This document shows, one piece after another, positions 52,602-64,000 of a stretch of 64,000 bases of DNA (position 1 is its first letter; each line of letters opens with the position of its first letter). The notes under the pieces are model-generated. The model made no database searches, was not told the origin of the DNA, and worked only from the letters and a program-made list of their open reading frames with translations. The stretch is taken from contig JAKOGH010000695.1 of the NCBI GenBank assembly GCA_024811115.1, positions 1 to 64,000 of the forward strand, read 5' to 3'. Source of the DNA: Terana coerulea. Its lineage: Eukaryota > Basidiomycota > Agaricomycetes > Polyporales > Phanerochaetaceae. Position numbers and translations under genes: made by a program.

Positions 52602-53342
52602 ATGTCCGAGGCGACCCTCATTCCCGGCTACCACCACGTCGAAGCCTTCGGTCCAGATGAAGACTATGAGGACAACGACGGCGAAATCATCAGAAGAAGT
52701 CGAGTACGTGACGATTGACTTGGGCGTCGTCGAGCCGACGCTTGTACCCAGCACATCTGCATACCGTCTCATCGTGAGTGCGTCGTGCTTGATCTTGGGC
52801 CTTACTGAAGTTGACGTGGGCTACAGGGCCTTGACACGCCGACGCCTTTCCTACAGCTTTCCGGGACAATCTTTAAGGGAAAGCACCAGAGCCTGCTCGG
52901 GACGGAGCTGCTGTTCACAGATGCACAAGGTTCGGCGTGTCCGCTGCGGTGTCGGCCATCTCTAACGTGTCGGACCGTAGATAGCCAGCACGGACACGGA
53001 AAGAAGTCCCTCGTGCACGTCGCGAACACGGAAAGACGTATAGCATTCCGAGAGGTAGAGCTCAAAGAGAAGGCCACCGGCGAGAACCACGCGGCCGATG
53101 CGGCGCACCTCGAGCGGAGCGGGGGAGCTGCGAAGAAGAAGCGGCCGCATACCCTCGAGCAGCTCGTCGGCAGTGTGGAGGTGGAGGAGGCGCCGTCACG
53201 CGGCCGCGGCCGTGGGCGAGGTCGTGGCGGGAAGAAGGGGAAGGGGAAGGAACGTACGGATGCGGGCAGTCATGCAAACGGTGCAGAGGATGATGAGGGG
53301 GCTCACGAGCGAGAGGTGCCAATGGATGTGACGGAGGGGTAG
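52602..53342 (+). CDS. TFIIIC subunit, triple-barrel domain (GTF3C6/Sfc7-like)
   Basis: TFIIIC binds tRNA-gene A and B boxes to recruit TFIIIB and RNA polymerase III. The frame MSEATLIPGYHHVEAFGPDEDYEDN leads to the family core EEVEYVTIDLGVVEPTL, then after an intron GLDTPTPFLQLSGTIFKGKHQ and LLGTELLFTD, which match the TFIIIC triple-barrel fold. The C-terminal third is charged with an RGRGRGRGRGG tract and a Lys-rich patch, ending MDVTEG, TAG 53340-53342. AAA at 52684-52686 is one base too long between DNDGE and SSEEVEY. Introns at about 52772-52826 and 52930-52980. Confidence 0.8.
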
Positions 53343-55064
53343 ACGCATCCATGTAAGCCAACTGCTTTGTTTGGGTACTGTATGAAGCCTGACTACTTGC
53401 AGGTGTGCAATGTGCCTGAAGTTCAACGTATGTTCCTGTCCAAGGATACCAGCGCATATAGCCACATTTGAATTCAATTCTGGTATGTAACTCTTCAGAA
53501 CTGTGCCTGTCCTCATGTACGGAGACTTCTGGCTTCTAGTTGAAGCCTACTGTCGCCTATGTCGAGCATGTGCAGCATACCCGAGCTGCTTTCATGTGCT
53601 CGCCGCACAGAGAGGGACGTTTTGGGTAGGCGACGTCATCACTACAAGCTCCCCTCTAATGAACTGCTCGCGAACAGAAGAGTCATATCGGATGGTGGTG
53701 GCCGACGTACTGCAACACGCGTGGAGTGGAGGTACTACTAGGACGGTAGCATACCAGCAATATATTCCCTATCCCTGTCAAGTCAACCAATGCACAAATT
53801 GGAGCGAAGCGTCACGCGGCAAAGGTCGTGGTCAGACGCGTGGCGGGATGCGGTCGTTAGAGAAGCAACGTGGCTGCGCGAAAGGTCGCGAAGAGCGGAG
53901 AGCAATGAGCGAACTGCGGGTTCAATGGGTACGTCAGGTAAGCATTGGCCTCGATGAGGCCGTTCATTTGCGGAGACGAGATGCGCGTCCGGAAGAGAGA
54001 AGGTGAGCAATGCTATGTACTTGTGAGCTATATTCATTCAACTGAACACACGACGCCTCAGCTTTACGCCTGAAGATGCACTTGTCCTTGAAACCTTGGT
54101 GCTATGGACCGCGTTGTATTTACTATCTGCCGTCTCACCTAGCTTTGCGGAGATAGTGGTCAGGCTGGCATAGGGCACATCCCAGGTTCAGCAGTCAGCA
54201 AGCACGCCTTGGCTTGCCGTTGACCTGTTCCTAACCTCAGGGTTTCGGGAACCCCTCAGCAAGGTGGACTCCACGCCACGACGCATCGAAGACGTCAAAT
54301 AGCGGTAATTGTGGTGTTCCATTTGCCCACGGCGTTTTGCATGGCATCGCTTACACATTTCCTAGCTGCCACCTTGCAGGAAGGGCACTTTAAAAGGCTG
54401 TAAACCCATCCCAGTTAATCTCGCTATAATCGGGGTGGATCCCTCTGTCTCTCCGCCGTGAGATGTTGTGAAATACCACGCCTTCCAGAATATCAGAAGA
54501 CGCGGAAATACTGTGAATTCCAATTTCCTTCCTACCAAATTCAGGATCGTGGACGCTCATTGATTGCTCAAGTGACTTCACCGTTGAACTCGAGTGTTAA
54601 GCAGCCGCCGGCGAGATCACTGTGATACGCATATGTCTGGCCTCGTGTGGGCCCGTAAATGAATCTGGTGCGGGCATATTTCCTTTCGTCGTGCCTCGAT
54701 AACACGCTGAAACTCCGCCTATACGTACCATTTGCCTTCGCGTGATGTCGTCAAACCTTCAAATTAACTTCCTAATACACAGAACGCCGCCTCAAGCACC
54801 CTCGGAGACAATCTCGCCTCCCGAGATTCGATCGGTTTAAGCTCGCTGCCAACGATCTGAAGCGCATCGCGCTCGCCGCTGCGCCCAACGGCCGTCGGCA
54901 CGCTGGCGCTCTGCGCCCCGCCGTGCCAGCGTCCGCCGCATGCGAGCGAGCGTTTCCCGCGTCCGCGCGGTGGCATTTCATCAGACAGCTGCCACCGGGC
55001 GGTGGAGCTCATATGCCGCGTTTGAAAGAAGCCCCCTTGAAGTTGTGCCAGGTGCCCAGAACGT

Positions 55065-55102
55065 GGCAGCCGCTGGGCAGCCGCTGGGCAGCCGCAGGGC
55101 AG
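55065..55102. repeat. 11-bp tandem repeat, about 3.4 copies
   Basis: Unit GGCAGCCGCTG repeated three times with one substitution in the third, then GGCAG. Confidence 0.7.
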
Positions 55103-55200
55103 AGTACATATAGAGGCCTCGTCCAAGCCGTCGAGTCTCATCGCCTTTCGCTTTCAGCCAACAGCTGCTGCACTGCACTGAGTTACCTACACCCGTCGCC

Positions 55201-55320
55201 ATGATACCGCACCACCATCGAAGGTCCACGGGCCTTGTTTTGTTCTTCCTTGCGGCCGCCATCCCCCACCCCTCTGCTCGTATACGATATACCGAGCCTA
55301 TGCATCCTCCTGGGCCATGA
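55201..55320 (+). CDS. Candidate small secreted peptide (39 residues)
   Basis: ATG 55201 opens MIPHHHRRSTGLVLFFLAAA, then IPHPSARIRYTEPMHPPGP and TGA. The basic start and the following hydrophobic stretch look like a signal peptide with a possible PSA cleavage site. A TATA-like CATATAG lies at 55107-55113, about 90 bp upstream. A GTACGT donor follows directly after the stop, so the real product may be longer if the C5 run nearby is miscounted. No homologue is known to me. Confidence 0.25.
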   Translation: MIPHHHRRSTGLVLFFLAAAIPHPSARIRYTEPMHPPGP

Positions 55321-57492
55321 CACCGTACGTACTGGACGTTGAGCGTTGGATGTCGAACTGGATGCTCACCGTGATTTTTAGATGCTTGACGGGGAGGTAG
55401 GCGGCTGTTGATGTTGTGGCGACGGGGTTGGGGGAGTGAAGCGTGAGTGCGCGATCTCTACTGCCTGAGGCAAATTCTGACATCTTCACAGGCTGGCATG
55501 CCGACCTGTACACGTCTTGCTTGCAGGATGGCCGGCACTGTGGTCAGCAAGAGGCTGTATAAGTCATACAAGATGTTACTTCCAGGACGCTAGCGGCCGC
55601 GAGAATGTTATTAGCTGAAGGACTATTCTACGTTTGTTGTTGTATTCACAAGCATCACAATTTACTGCACTGCGTCATTATCTCTGGATTGAATTGAGAT
55701 ATCTGAATCCGTCATCCCTGACTGTGTCCTGTTGACTGATTGATTCTCACTGCAATGACGCGGTACCGTCATCTCAAAAAGACGCGGTGGCAACATCTTG
55801 GGCAGCATATGCGCTACGCCGTCTGCATCCTTGAGGCACAAGCGAGATAGGTCAGGCGTCAAATAAACTTTCTTTCTTAGTACGTCGCAGTTGTTCGGCT
55901 CTTCACGAGCTTACTGCCGCCACAAAGACCTGAGACAGTGCATAAGCTCAACGCAAGACAAAAAGCAACAGCAAGCTCAGGCTCGCGGCGAGTCTGGCGA
56001 ATTTCAGCATCACCAGATCTGTCCCGCGCCGCACCGCACGCGGTTCTCACGTCCCGCGGCATGTGAGCAGCGCACCTCAGGGGTCGTGCCGTCACAACCA
56101 ATTTTCCGCGGACGATCCATGCATTGGGCAGCGCCGCTGCCACGAATACGTTATCGACGCTCGGGAGGACAAGAGGCGGAACGAACTGGTTGTGCCTGGC
56201 TCGCCGAATACTACAGTTGCCAAATACGGCTGTGTCGCCTCACCGGCGAACTCAAAAATTTGGCGCCCGCTTTCTCGGTTTTGCTGGCGCGAGCTCTCTC
56301 CCCTTGACTCAGCCCCTCACGTCGTAGAGCGTGGCTGTTGTCTTTTGTGCAAGTACAGTCGAAAAGGTACGTGCGGTTAGTGGACGGTGGTATTGGACGT
56401 GCACAGATGCTTACTCTGCATTCACAGAGGTTAATGAAGCGATGTGAAGCGTAGCTGTCGGTTCCGCCACCTGTCGTAGAGACATCATACATACAGGCAA
56501 CATGATATGGGTTCTTTTCCCGAGAGAATTGCTTCGCGAGCGTGCAGCCAAGTCCTCGACTTGCTGGTAAGCACGGAGGAGGTAATGTAGAGCTCTCAAA
56601 GTCACAAATGTTTTGGATGCAATGGTCAGTCAGCGCACTCGAAGCAGTTACTTTGCTCGCAGACCGATGATAACCCTCGAATTTTATACCCGCTGACTGG
56701 ATGTGTCTAAAGTTCATAGAATCAACATGCACATTGCATCTAACATGCAGGTATTTTCTTCGAGCAGGGACAGCTGGCACGCCAGATGCCAAACAACCAC
56801 CGTTCACTGTCATCGACATGATAAAGGCGTACTATGACCACCATTATTTTCTTTGTGTACGTATTCTTCTGTCGACCGATCAGCCAGGCATATGACTTAC
56901 TTGGAGCATTTATTTACAGAAGCGCAAGACTGAGTGTCTTTGGCGCCTCAGACCCTTCGTTATATGTCGCAGCCTCATGCACTGGGTACCATCTGTCAAT
57001 GTGCCCATAGAGCCGTTAGAGAGTTGCCCCTCCTTATGTTATGTATAGCAGTGTTATGGCACAGCCCCGTCTCAAGCTGCCCGTTTATCACACCTCTTTT
57101 GAGAGGGACAAAACTTGCCGACCCTCCGCTGACATGACTTACGTGCAACAGTACCTTTGCGTCTTCAACGTTAGCCATGCGAAATCGCCCTTCAACCTAT
57201 ATATCATGTTACGGAAACACATGATGAAATGGCATCGACTCCGTAGTGAGTGTCTCTTGATCATCCAAATAATCGCAAGTTCTAACTTTCATACCAGGTG
57301 GCCGGTGTTTGTTTCTGTGGTCTCGCCGAACCAAACAATGGAGATACATCAAACCGCTAGCTACCTAGAACCCCCTTCAACAACCACTACCAGTTCGTCC
57401 CGGCCGCCGCAGACGATTTCCCTAAGACCCTACCCTCCGCCTCGATCGACTCCACCCCCGCCTCATTTGTCATTAGCACTTTACGACGTATC

Positions 57493-59531
57493 ATGAAGTC
57501 CTCCAACTCCGTTAATCAGGTGCCGTTGAACACCCAACATAATGTGGCCCGCGTGCTTCGACAAGTCTCGCTACCACCTCAAACCGCCGCATATCTCGCA
57601 GACCGTGTGGTGGCTGAAAGGGTTATTCGCCGCACGCCTGCATTAAACGGGCTATCTCGTTCTCTGCTAGCACCAGCGAAGGTCTACAAGGACACCGCGA
57701 CAGGTGAGGCCACTTCCTCCAATCCCGTCGGGGGATCCGGCAGCGGGAATCAGCCCCAGAACCCGGTCTCTCTAGCTCTTCGGTATGGCTGGATGCCACC
57801 ATCATCCCTCGGAAAGGCGGAGGCGAGGGTGCTCGAGAACAGCAACAGCTTCGTCATTCAATACGCGCGATCGGTGTCGCCAGCCCAAAAGACCTCCCAA
57901 TGGCAAGGCCACTAAGCGAAAATTAGTAGAGGGCAAGACTACAACGAAGGGCAAGCCAGCCAAAGAGGAGAAGAAAGCCGTCCCACAGAGTTCGAAGAAG
58001 CGTTCCCGGAACACCGAGGAGAATCAACCTGAGGCCAAGGCGGGCCAGGGAAATGCGCATACTCAAGCTTCGTCGTCGGACGTGACGCGCGATCAGCCTA
58101 AGACGCTTGCCTCCCTGCAGAGTGGCGTGCCACCGCCTATGATAGGTACGTCCCTGGACGAGTCAGAGGAGTGACAACCGCAATTGAGACTTCTGCTGGG
58201 AATGATTAGTAGGCGACATATCCTTTAACGCTCCTAGTCGCACAGTGGGCCCTAGTCAAGGGGCCGTGACCGGTGATAAAGGTCTGCTTGTCATCCGGAC
58301 TGTATATTGAGAGGAATTCCTGACATGTGCTAGTCGGAGGTAACGAAAGACCAGCGAAGAGGCGTAGGTGTACACCACCGGCCAAGTCGTCGCCTTCTGT
58401 CACAGAAGCGCCACCCGCCTCATCTGTCGCAGGCCCATCGCAAAAGCCAATACCTACAAGATCGTCCGCCGGGAAGGTCACGAAGCCGGAGATACCTCCT
58501 CCGATAATGGGTGCGTTCAATATCACAACGTTTGGAGAAGAAGTCGAATAACGGATCTGTGCCTTCAGCCTTCGATAGGGCTATGCCTAAATCCGCAACG
58601 GCTACCGCAGGTGAGCATTTTCCCGATATTCCTGCGAGTACGACGCTGACTCCGTGTCAGCGGTAGACCTCACGAAGGCTGTGGACGATACGTTTCCGCA
58701 TACAACCGCCTCGGCTGGGTCCAAACTCGCCGCGGACGGAACGGCCTGGAGCGACAGTCTGGCACTGCCTTCCACTGTGCCCCAGAGACGTCCTAGGGCA
58801 GGCACGAGCAAAGTGCTCCTTCCGGCTCCGAAGACCGGTTTCAACCCTCCTTCACAGAGTGCTGCACGAGACCCTTCATACTCACGGGTCGCGGTCACGA
58901 AGTCGGTGTTGCCGCCGACAGTCGGTACGTCAGATATTTTCCCTTGTGGGTAGTTAACTAATCACCTTTCTTGCATATAGCGTACGACGCTGGACCTTTC
59001 GTGCTCGTCCCATCAGCGCATGGTAATATTTGCCTTATAATGGTATTTGGGCGAATGCTTACTCCACGCGTTCAACAGCGCCTACCCAAACAAAGAGGCA
59101 GGCGTCGCCGCCGACCATCACTGCCTTTCCCGGCTACCATGTTGTCTCGACGGAAGGTCCTTGGAACAGCATTCTGGCACTGCCGCAAGAGCTCGGAAAG
59201 ACGGACCGCCACTCAGCGGTGAACTTTGCAACGTCTAGGACATCTACGGTGTCAGCGCCGCTGCCACCAGTAATAGGTATGCTGCCACGGTCACAGATTA
59301 TTATCATACGCTGACAGAACTTGCGACGGACTTGCAGCATACTATGAGCCGGACGTCCCACGCACCAATGGTCCTACGGAGAAAGAACGGGCCACTACTA
59401 GCTCAGAGCAATTTGAAGGTGAGCATATGCTCGCTGTTATGCTCGTAATGGACAGTGGCTAAATCGTTTCCACAGACGACGACAACGGCACTGACCTTTA
59501 CACTGGCAGTTTATTCGGCAGTGACATTTAA
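57493..59531 (+). CDS. Disordered basic protein; eleven exons, all ten introns phase 1
   Basis: Exons: 57493-57703, 57754-57873, 57927-58145, 58213-58281, 58334-58510, 58569-58610, 58661-58924, 58981-59022, 59079-59276, 59338-59418, 59476-59531, giving about 492 residues. Every internal exon length is a multiple of three and every intron is phase 1. Many exons start Ala-aromatic or Ala-Val plus Asp/Tyr (AVDLTKAVDD, AYDAGPF, AFDRAMPKS, AYYEPDVP) and several end PP-x-x-G (GVPPPMIG, EIPPPIMG, VLPPTVG, PLPPVIG). The content is low-complexity, Ser/Pro/Lys-rich, with nuclear-signal-like KKRSR and AKRRR. I recognise no domain. Exon 4 has a weak donor (GTCTGC). It is convergent with the Nudix gene. 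Confidence 0.65.
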
Positions 59532-59654
59532 GATGGCCGAGCGAGGGTGGCAAGACCGAGCTCGGCGTCCTACACTGCAACACGAGCATATCTGGAATTC
59601 AACATGCTGTATAGTAACCCATTGTAATTTATCAAATCGCATGTTCGCCGCCAT

Positions 59655-60737
59655 CTACTCCAGGGTAACTGGCCGTGGAACACTGACGCCCTCCGCGTTC
59701 ACCACGGGTTCACGGCGATTCCACTTGTTGAAGGCGGTAAGGTCCAGTGCGTCTAAGGTATCTTCGAGCCTGCTGAATTGTCCTGGGGCATACCACTCAT
59801 AGGACGGGGGTCTATCGTATGCAATAGCGGCGGTCAATATCTGCAAACAGAATGTTTATGGTGAGAACCGGTACCACTCGACTGTAATGAGACTTACGAG
59901 AACGTCCGCAGTGAGCCCTTTGATAGCTGCAGCGGCGGCGCGGAATCTATGCAACCTGTAAGTTGAGTTGCCCATCCACACCCATTGACTGTCCGCATAA
60001 TTCTATTATAACAATGCTTAGTACCGGTCGAATGTCAGAGCGAAGAAGGATACGCACGTAGAATGGGTCGGATGAAGGCCACAACTCGCTGTTTAAGCCG
60101 ACCAATGGTTCGTCTTTGGCCAAGCTCGGTTCAAGGATGGCAGGCAGCGGGTGATCAAAGATCAAGTCCACCTCTTCCTCTGCAGGCCGGAGTGTGTCGA
60201 GTACCGAGTTGTCGGTCAACAAGGCCACCACGGGTGTCACCAGAACGAATGATCGTGTCCAAGCAATGAAGGGGCGAAGAGTGCAGAGGGTGTGTATCTC
60301 GGGATGATTGAGGGGTAAGCCAACTTCTTCGTAAGCTTCACGATACTAAAGTGAGGCCCACATCAGTGAAGTGTTAGGCATCGAATAGCTGTCAGGTAAC
60401 TTACTGCGGTGCGCACTATGCTTTCGTCTTCCTCATCTTTCGCTCCCCCAGGTAAGGCAGTCTGCCCCGGGTGTGTCCGGAGAGTCTTCGCTCGCGTTGT
60501 CAATAGGACCCTCAACTCGCCGTCCTTCTCGTACAGTAACACCAGGACAGCTGCATGCCTAGTTTTTGGGTACTTGTGCCTAAGCAGAAACTTGTATGAG
60601 CTGAGGGGAGACGGATATTGAAAGAGACCAGACTTACAAGTCCACTGGCGCAGCCTGGTAGGAGAGCAAGCGTTGGATACATTTCTGGGATCGTTCAGAT
60701 AGCTTTGAAGTGGCGGAAGAAACTGCATGATGGCCAT
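59655..60737 (-). CDS. Nudix hydrolase, coenzyme A diphosphatase family
   Basis: These enzymes cleave CoA and acyl-CoA to 3',5'-ADP and phosphopantetheine, often in peroxisomes. ATG 60737 starts MAIMQFLPPLQSYLND. The CoA-specific signature LLTTRAKTLRTHPGQTALPGG is followed by the Nudix box, split by one intron: GGAKDEEDESIVRTA then YREAYEEVGL, with the REAYEE metal ligands intact. The product continues through LRPFIAWTRSFVLVTPVVALL and ends SVPRPVTLE, TAG 59655-59657. Three further short introns splice in frame and no indel is seen. Length is about 300 residues. No C-terminal SKL-type peroxisomal signal is present. Confidence 0.9.
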
Positions 60738-61252
60738 GTTGCTCTGAAGATATAGCTGGGTCCTGAGGCAGGTCGTGCTGTACCATAGTTGTACTTATAT
60801 AACATACCTACCCACTAGTTTAGGGGACGGGTAAACGAGACCCGAGAGCAAGTTACCGTCATTCTGCAAGTCCCATCAGTTAACAGTCTGACAGTTGTTT
60901 GATGCAGACTCAGTCTGACCAAGTTGTGTTTATGCCCCGACACCATCCCCTACAGCAGTCTCAATGGCTGTTGTATGATGATACTGAACGCTACAATGCA
61001 CTCACCATGCAAAGGACATTCGGAAATCATATGCTGCCCCTCAGAGACAAATTCTTAAGGATTGGAACGCTATGAGCCGTTGCGTAGACCTTATACTACC
61101 TGCGGATATGACAGGCGCGGATCATAGACACGGGAAGCGAGCGATGAGCACACAAAGAAACTATCTGGAGGATTTGATCCGTGCGTTGGTCAGAACTCTG
61201 TTGGGAAGTGAGTGATGCATATCGAGTGAAGGAAACACATATATACATATAA
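60738..61252. other. Intergenic, no gene recognised
   Basis: 515 bp upstream of the Nudix gene and downstream of the membrane protein. CTTATATAAC at about 60800 on the plus strand could serve as a TATA region for the Nudix gene on the minus strand (60 bp upstream). Confidence 0.4.
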
Positions 61253-62114
61253 TCATAGAAATAAATGGCATGCGTTCTTGCGATTCACAGTGTCCGATAA
61301 AATGTCCATATGCTTCACATCCAAGTACGGGAGCTCAAACACGTCGTTACTAGAACCGTCGGTTAGAATCTACGGTGCATCTAATCAGCCTAGTCTATGC
61401 CAACGATTTGATAAAAATACTCACGCGTCCATGTCACTGTGCCCAATACAACACGTTACAGCGGCAACGACAACCAAAGCCGGAGTGAATATCAAAAACA
61501 CTGCCGGATTGACTCAGTTATGCAATTAAATGGGTGAAGTATAAGACACTCACGAGCTCCTCCAAGAACAAACTCTATCACCTTGCAAACCAAGTAAATG
61601 GTTGTGAGGATGACTGCATGAGATTTTAGAAAAAGCGGTGGTTGGAGCAGGAGTATGTGGCGTACGTTGGGCCACGACATTCACAGTGTCGGCAATGACG
61701 GCGCAGATCCCGATAGCGATAGCGCTGATGACACTACTGTAGCAAGCTGTGAGTGAGTCTCGATCGACGACGTGCTACTGTGGCTTACCCCATTGCTGTC
61801 GCTGAGTGATGTCGAGGTGGAGGAGTGTTGTGGCGGAGGGGGAGGTGCTGATGATCTCTTCCCTACACTCCCTACGCACCTTTATAGGTTCTTGAGAATG
61901 AATGTGGCGACATAGGACCATGAGCACTTACCATTGTTAGGCTAGTGGACTCAGCAAATATGCCTATAGGAGAGATATTGAGGCGGTGACACATGTCTGT
62001 GTGGCCGCGCGCAGGCCTGTGCGCTTCAGCCCCAGAGGGCCTTGTCTCCCAAACAGATAAAGCACAATAGCACCGCAAGGCCATTCGTGGTGAGGCCGGG
62101 CCACTGTCTCTCAA
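61253..62114 (-). CDS. Probable multi-pass membrane protein, model incomplete
   Basis: Spliced minus-strand exons give successive hydrophobic segments: GLTTNGLAVLLCFICLG (about 62100-62050), SVISAIAIGICAVIADTVNVVAQ, LILTTIYLVCKVIEFVLGGA and LFLIFTPALVVVAAVTCCIG, then a tail NDVFELPYLDVKHMDILSD ending at TGA 61253-61255. Three introns between the last helices have good GT-AG ends and keep frame. The first part is unclear: frames 61880-62114 do not join cleanly, and an upstream exon may lie within 62149-62370. It resembles the many orphan basidiomycete seven-helix proteins, but I cannot name a family. Confidence 0.45.
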
Positions 62115-62718
62115 CTAGATAAAACAAAAGATCAGCATTCGACAGTCGTCAACGAGACGTACCAATATACTTTGAATATACTATCGAAAACATATAGAGA
62201 TGGCCCACGGTCAAATGTGCGCACCTTGTAGATTTCTGAAGACTGTTAAGCCTCGACTTCCGGGAGACCAGTCCGACTAGGGCGCGCAGGCGGTGCTCAG
62301 CATAAGTGCGGTCTGCATGGGCGCGCGCCGGTGCCACAGCCTGCGCGGGTGTCGGGAAAGCGACGGGCAAGTCACGGACAGCTCAAAGTTACGAGTCATC
62401 GTCCCCGAATAATATAGCATCTGGAGGGCCTGTCATGCACTGTAAGTCTGCGAAGCGTACGGTAAGCTGACGGTTAGCTGACGGTAGGGAGCAAGGTGTT
62501 GACTCTGCAGGGCTGAGCCGGCGTTTCCAGCTCCGCAGGGCGCCCTGTCTGATGCGCTCAAGGACAAAAGGAGCAAAAACCCGGGCTGGTGGAATTCTAG
62601 ATCGGCGATCTGATGATTCGCCGAATTTATGCTTGAAGCCTCGGAGGAAGAAGTGACTCCCCGTACTTATACTTCCACCCTCATCTTGTCCTCCGCTCCG
62701 GGCTACTCACGACAGCCA
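62115..62718. other. Intergenic / divergent promoter region
   Basis: About 600 bp before TyrRS. It may include the first exon of the minus-strand membrane gene. A direct repeat of TAGCTGACGGT-like units sits at about 62464-62488. TTATACTT at about 62666 is 50 bp before the TyrRS ATG. Confidence 0.4.
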
Positions 62719-64000
62719 TGGCCGACGCAGAAGCGAAGTTTGAGCTCATTACCAGACGACTACAGGAAGTTCTTGGAGGGGAGAGCATTAAAACTATTCT
62801 CACTGAGGGAAAGACACCAAAATGCTACTGGGGTGCGTAACGGATGCGTAGATGTATTTGGATGCTGTGCTCATCCAGTCCATAGGGAGCGCACCCACGG
62901 GGCGGCGTATGTGCATATTCCGCTTGTCGCCCTAAGAATGCGAAGAGTAACGTAGACTTAAAGCCCACATTGGATACTTTGTCCCATTGACGAAGATTGC
63001 GGATTTCCTGCGCGCAGGAGTAGAAGTCACGATTTTGTTTGCGGGTAAGTTTTACTTTGATATAAAGCGATTTCAAGCTAACTCCCGGGTCGTTGCAGAT
63101 CTTCATGCGTTCTTGGACAACCTAAAAGCCCCTCTGGACCTCGTCGCACACCGCACCAAAATACTACGAATTCATTCTTCTCACCGTATTCAAGACTTTG
63201 GGCATCCCAACGTCCAAGCTTCGCATCGTGAAGGGGACATCTTACCAGCTCAGCCCGGAGTACAACATGGATAACTACCGATTGACCTCGATTGTGACAG
63301 AACATGATGCAAAAAAGGCCGGCGCGGAGGTTGTTAAGCAAGTCGAGTCTCCTCTGCTCAGCGGTCTCTTGTACCCTGGGTTGCAAGCTCTTGACGAGCA
63401 GTACCTAGACTGCGATTTCCAGTTTGGAGGAGTCGACCAGGTGCGCTGTTTGGTTCTTGTCTCGAACGGGCTCGTATTGATGTTGTATGGAACAGCGCAA
63501 AATCTTTACTTTCGCTGAGCTCTACCTCCCAAAACTTGGGCTACAGGAAGCGTGCGCATCTCATGAACACCATGGTTCCCGGTCTCAGCGGAGGCAAGAT
63601 GTCCTCGTCAGACCCGAACTCTAAGATCGATTTCCTCGACTCCCCGGAGGTAGTCCGCAAGAAGATCAAGAGCGCTTACTGTGAAGAGGGCACCGTCGAA
63701 GGGAACGGCGTCTTATCCTTCGTGGAGGCGGTGCTCGTCCCCATCAGCCAGCTGCGTCTGGAGCGGCTGAAGGGTGACACTGGCGCGGATTCGGAGGAGG
63801 GCCAGGAAGCCGTCGGCGACCAGACGCCTTTCGCCCTGGAGGGTGCGCCGGAGGGCACCGTGTTCTCGGTCTTCAGAAAGCAGGAGTACGGCGGCACTTT
63901 GCACTACAGCACGTGCGAGGAGCTGAAGAACGATTTTGAGGAGAAGAAGGTTCATCCTAAGGACCTCAAGACAGCCGTCGCTGATGCCATTGTCCGACTG
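62719..64000 (+). CDS. TYS1: Cytosolic tyrosyl-tRNA synthetase, 3' end outside window
   Basis: Class I synthetase that charges tRNA-Tyr. ATG 62719 gives [20 protein letters not shown]. The HIGH-like motif is [13 protein letters not shown], spliced over a GTATGT intron; [12 protein letters not shown] and [15 protein letters not shown] follow, then the KMSKS equivalent [15 protein letters not shown]. The protein runs on to base 64000 without a stop, at a point near the end of the family's length. Two single-base excesses break the frame: AAAA at 63158-63161 (before [10 protein letters not shown]) and GGG at 63538-63540 (before YRKRAHLM). In an essential single-copy gene these are almost certainly sequence errors. 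Introns at about 62833, 62912, 63044 and 63441. Confidence 0.95.

Larger units (their letters stand above)
53343..57492. other. 4.1 kb gene-poor region
   Basis: The longest open frame (53503-54006, about 167 codons, +) has no recognisable domain and is Arg-rich at its end. A GC-rich block at 54880-55000 has an inverted repeat (ACGCTGGC with GCCAGCGT). A short tandem repeat is at 55065-55102 and a small candidate secreted frame at 55201-55320. I see no transposon, tRNA or conserved gene. Confidence 0.45.

Noticed and set aside
57041..57496. Upstream frame ending in TGA that overlaps the ATG of the phase-1 gene
   Set aside because: Its Pro/Ser/Thr-rich end is low-complexity and the upstream part has no splice or motif support, so I treat it as leader sequence rather than a separate gene.

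Overview
The window is nuclear DNA of a filamentous basidiomycete, most likely a wood-decay agaricomycete (inference). Genes carry many 45-65 bp GT-AG introns. The content is typical of that group: NRPS-like carboxylate reductases, an AA3-type alcohol oxidase, a DUF6534 membrane protein, a secreted ISG12-like protein and a basidiomycete large membrane protein. Housekeeping genes (PRP43, CDC12-type septin, beta-tubulin, histone H4, MRM2, TFIIIC triple-barrel subunit, cytosolic TyrRS) are interspersed.

Layout. 1-3632 (-): NRPS-like reductase copy 1, cut by the window start. 5879-7635 (+): decayed MFS transporter. 8608-8930: unrecognised open reading frame. 10150-11858 (+): decayed third reductase-domain copy. 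12023-14651 (-): large membrane protein. 15349-18202 (-): PRP43. 18720-19907 (+): multi-pass membrane protein. 20774-23446 (+): alcohol oxidase. 24755-26549 (+): DUF6534 protein. 28119-30780 (+): urea/H+ symporter DUR3. 31041-33213 (-): protein with internal mitochondrial-type motifs. 33593-35049 (-): septin. 35889-37123 (+): secreted ISG12-like protein. 37873-39643 (+): beta-tubulin. 42035-46062 (+): NRPS-like reductase copy 2, complete. 46776-48870 (-): MFS transporter copy 2. 50390-51375 (+): MRM2. 51559-52183 (-): histone H4. 52602-53342 (+): TFIIIC subunit. A gap of about 4 kb. 57493-59531 (+): disordered protein in which all ten introns are phase 1. 59655-60737 (-): Nudix CoA diphosphatase. 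61253-62114 (-): multi-pass membrane protein. 62719-64000 (+): TyrRS, cut by the window end.

The accessory theme is a reductase/transporter module present twice. Copy 1 is head-to-head with a ruined transporter; copy 2 is tail-to-tail with a fuller transporter; a third reductase fragment lies near copy 1. The two full reductase promoters share a TATA box at equal distance from the ATG and a nearly identical upstream element, so they may be co-regulated (inference). A DNA hairpin resembling a MITE sits in the copy 1 intergenic region.

A caution runs through the whole annotation. Many genes, including essential ones, show a single-base insertion or loss, usually inside a short homopolymer. The best explanation is uncorrected consensus error, so a lone frameshift here should not be read as pseudogenisation. 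Only the MFS copy 1 and the third reductase fragment show damage (nonsense, deletion, active-site loss) that this cannot explain. All exon coordinates are hand-derived from splice consensus and family alignment from memory; no search was run.
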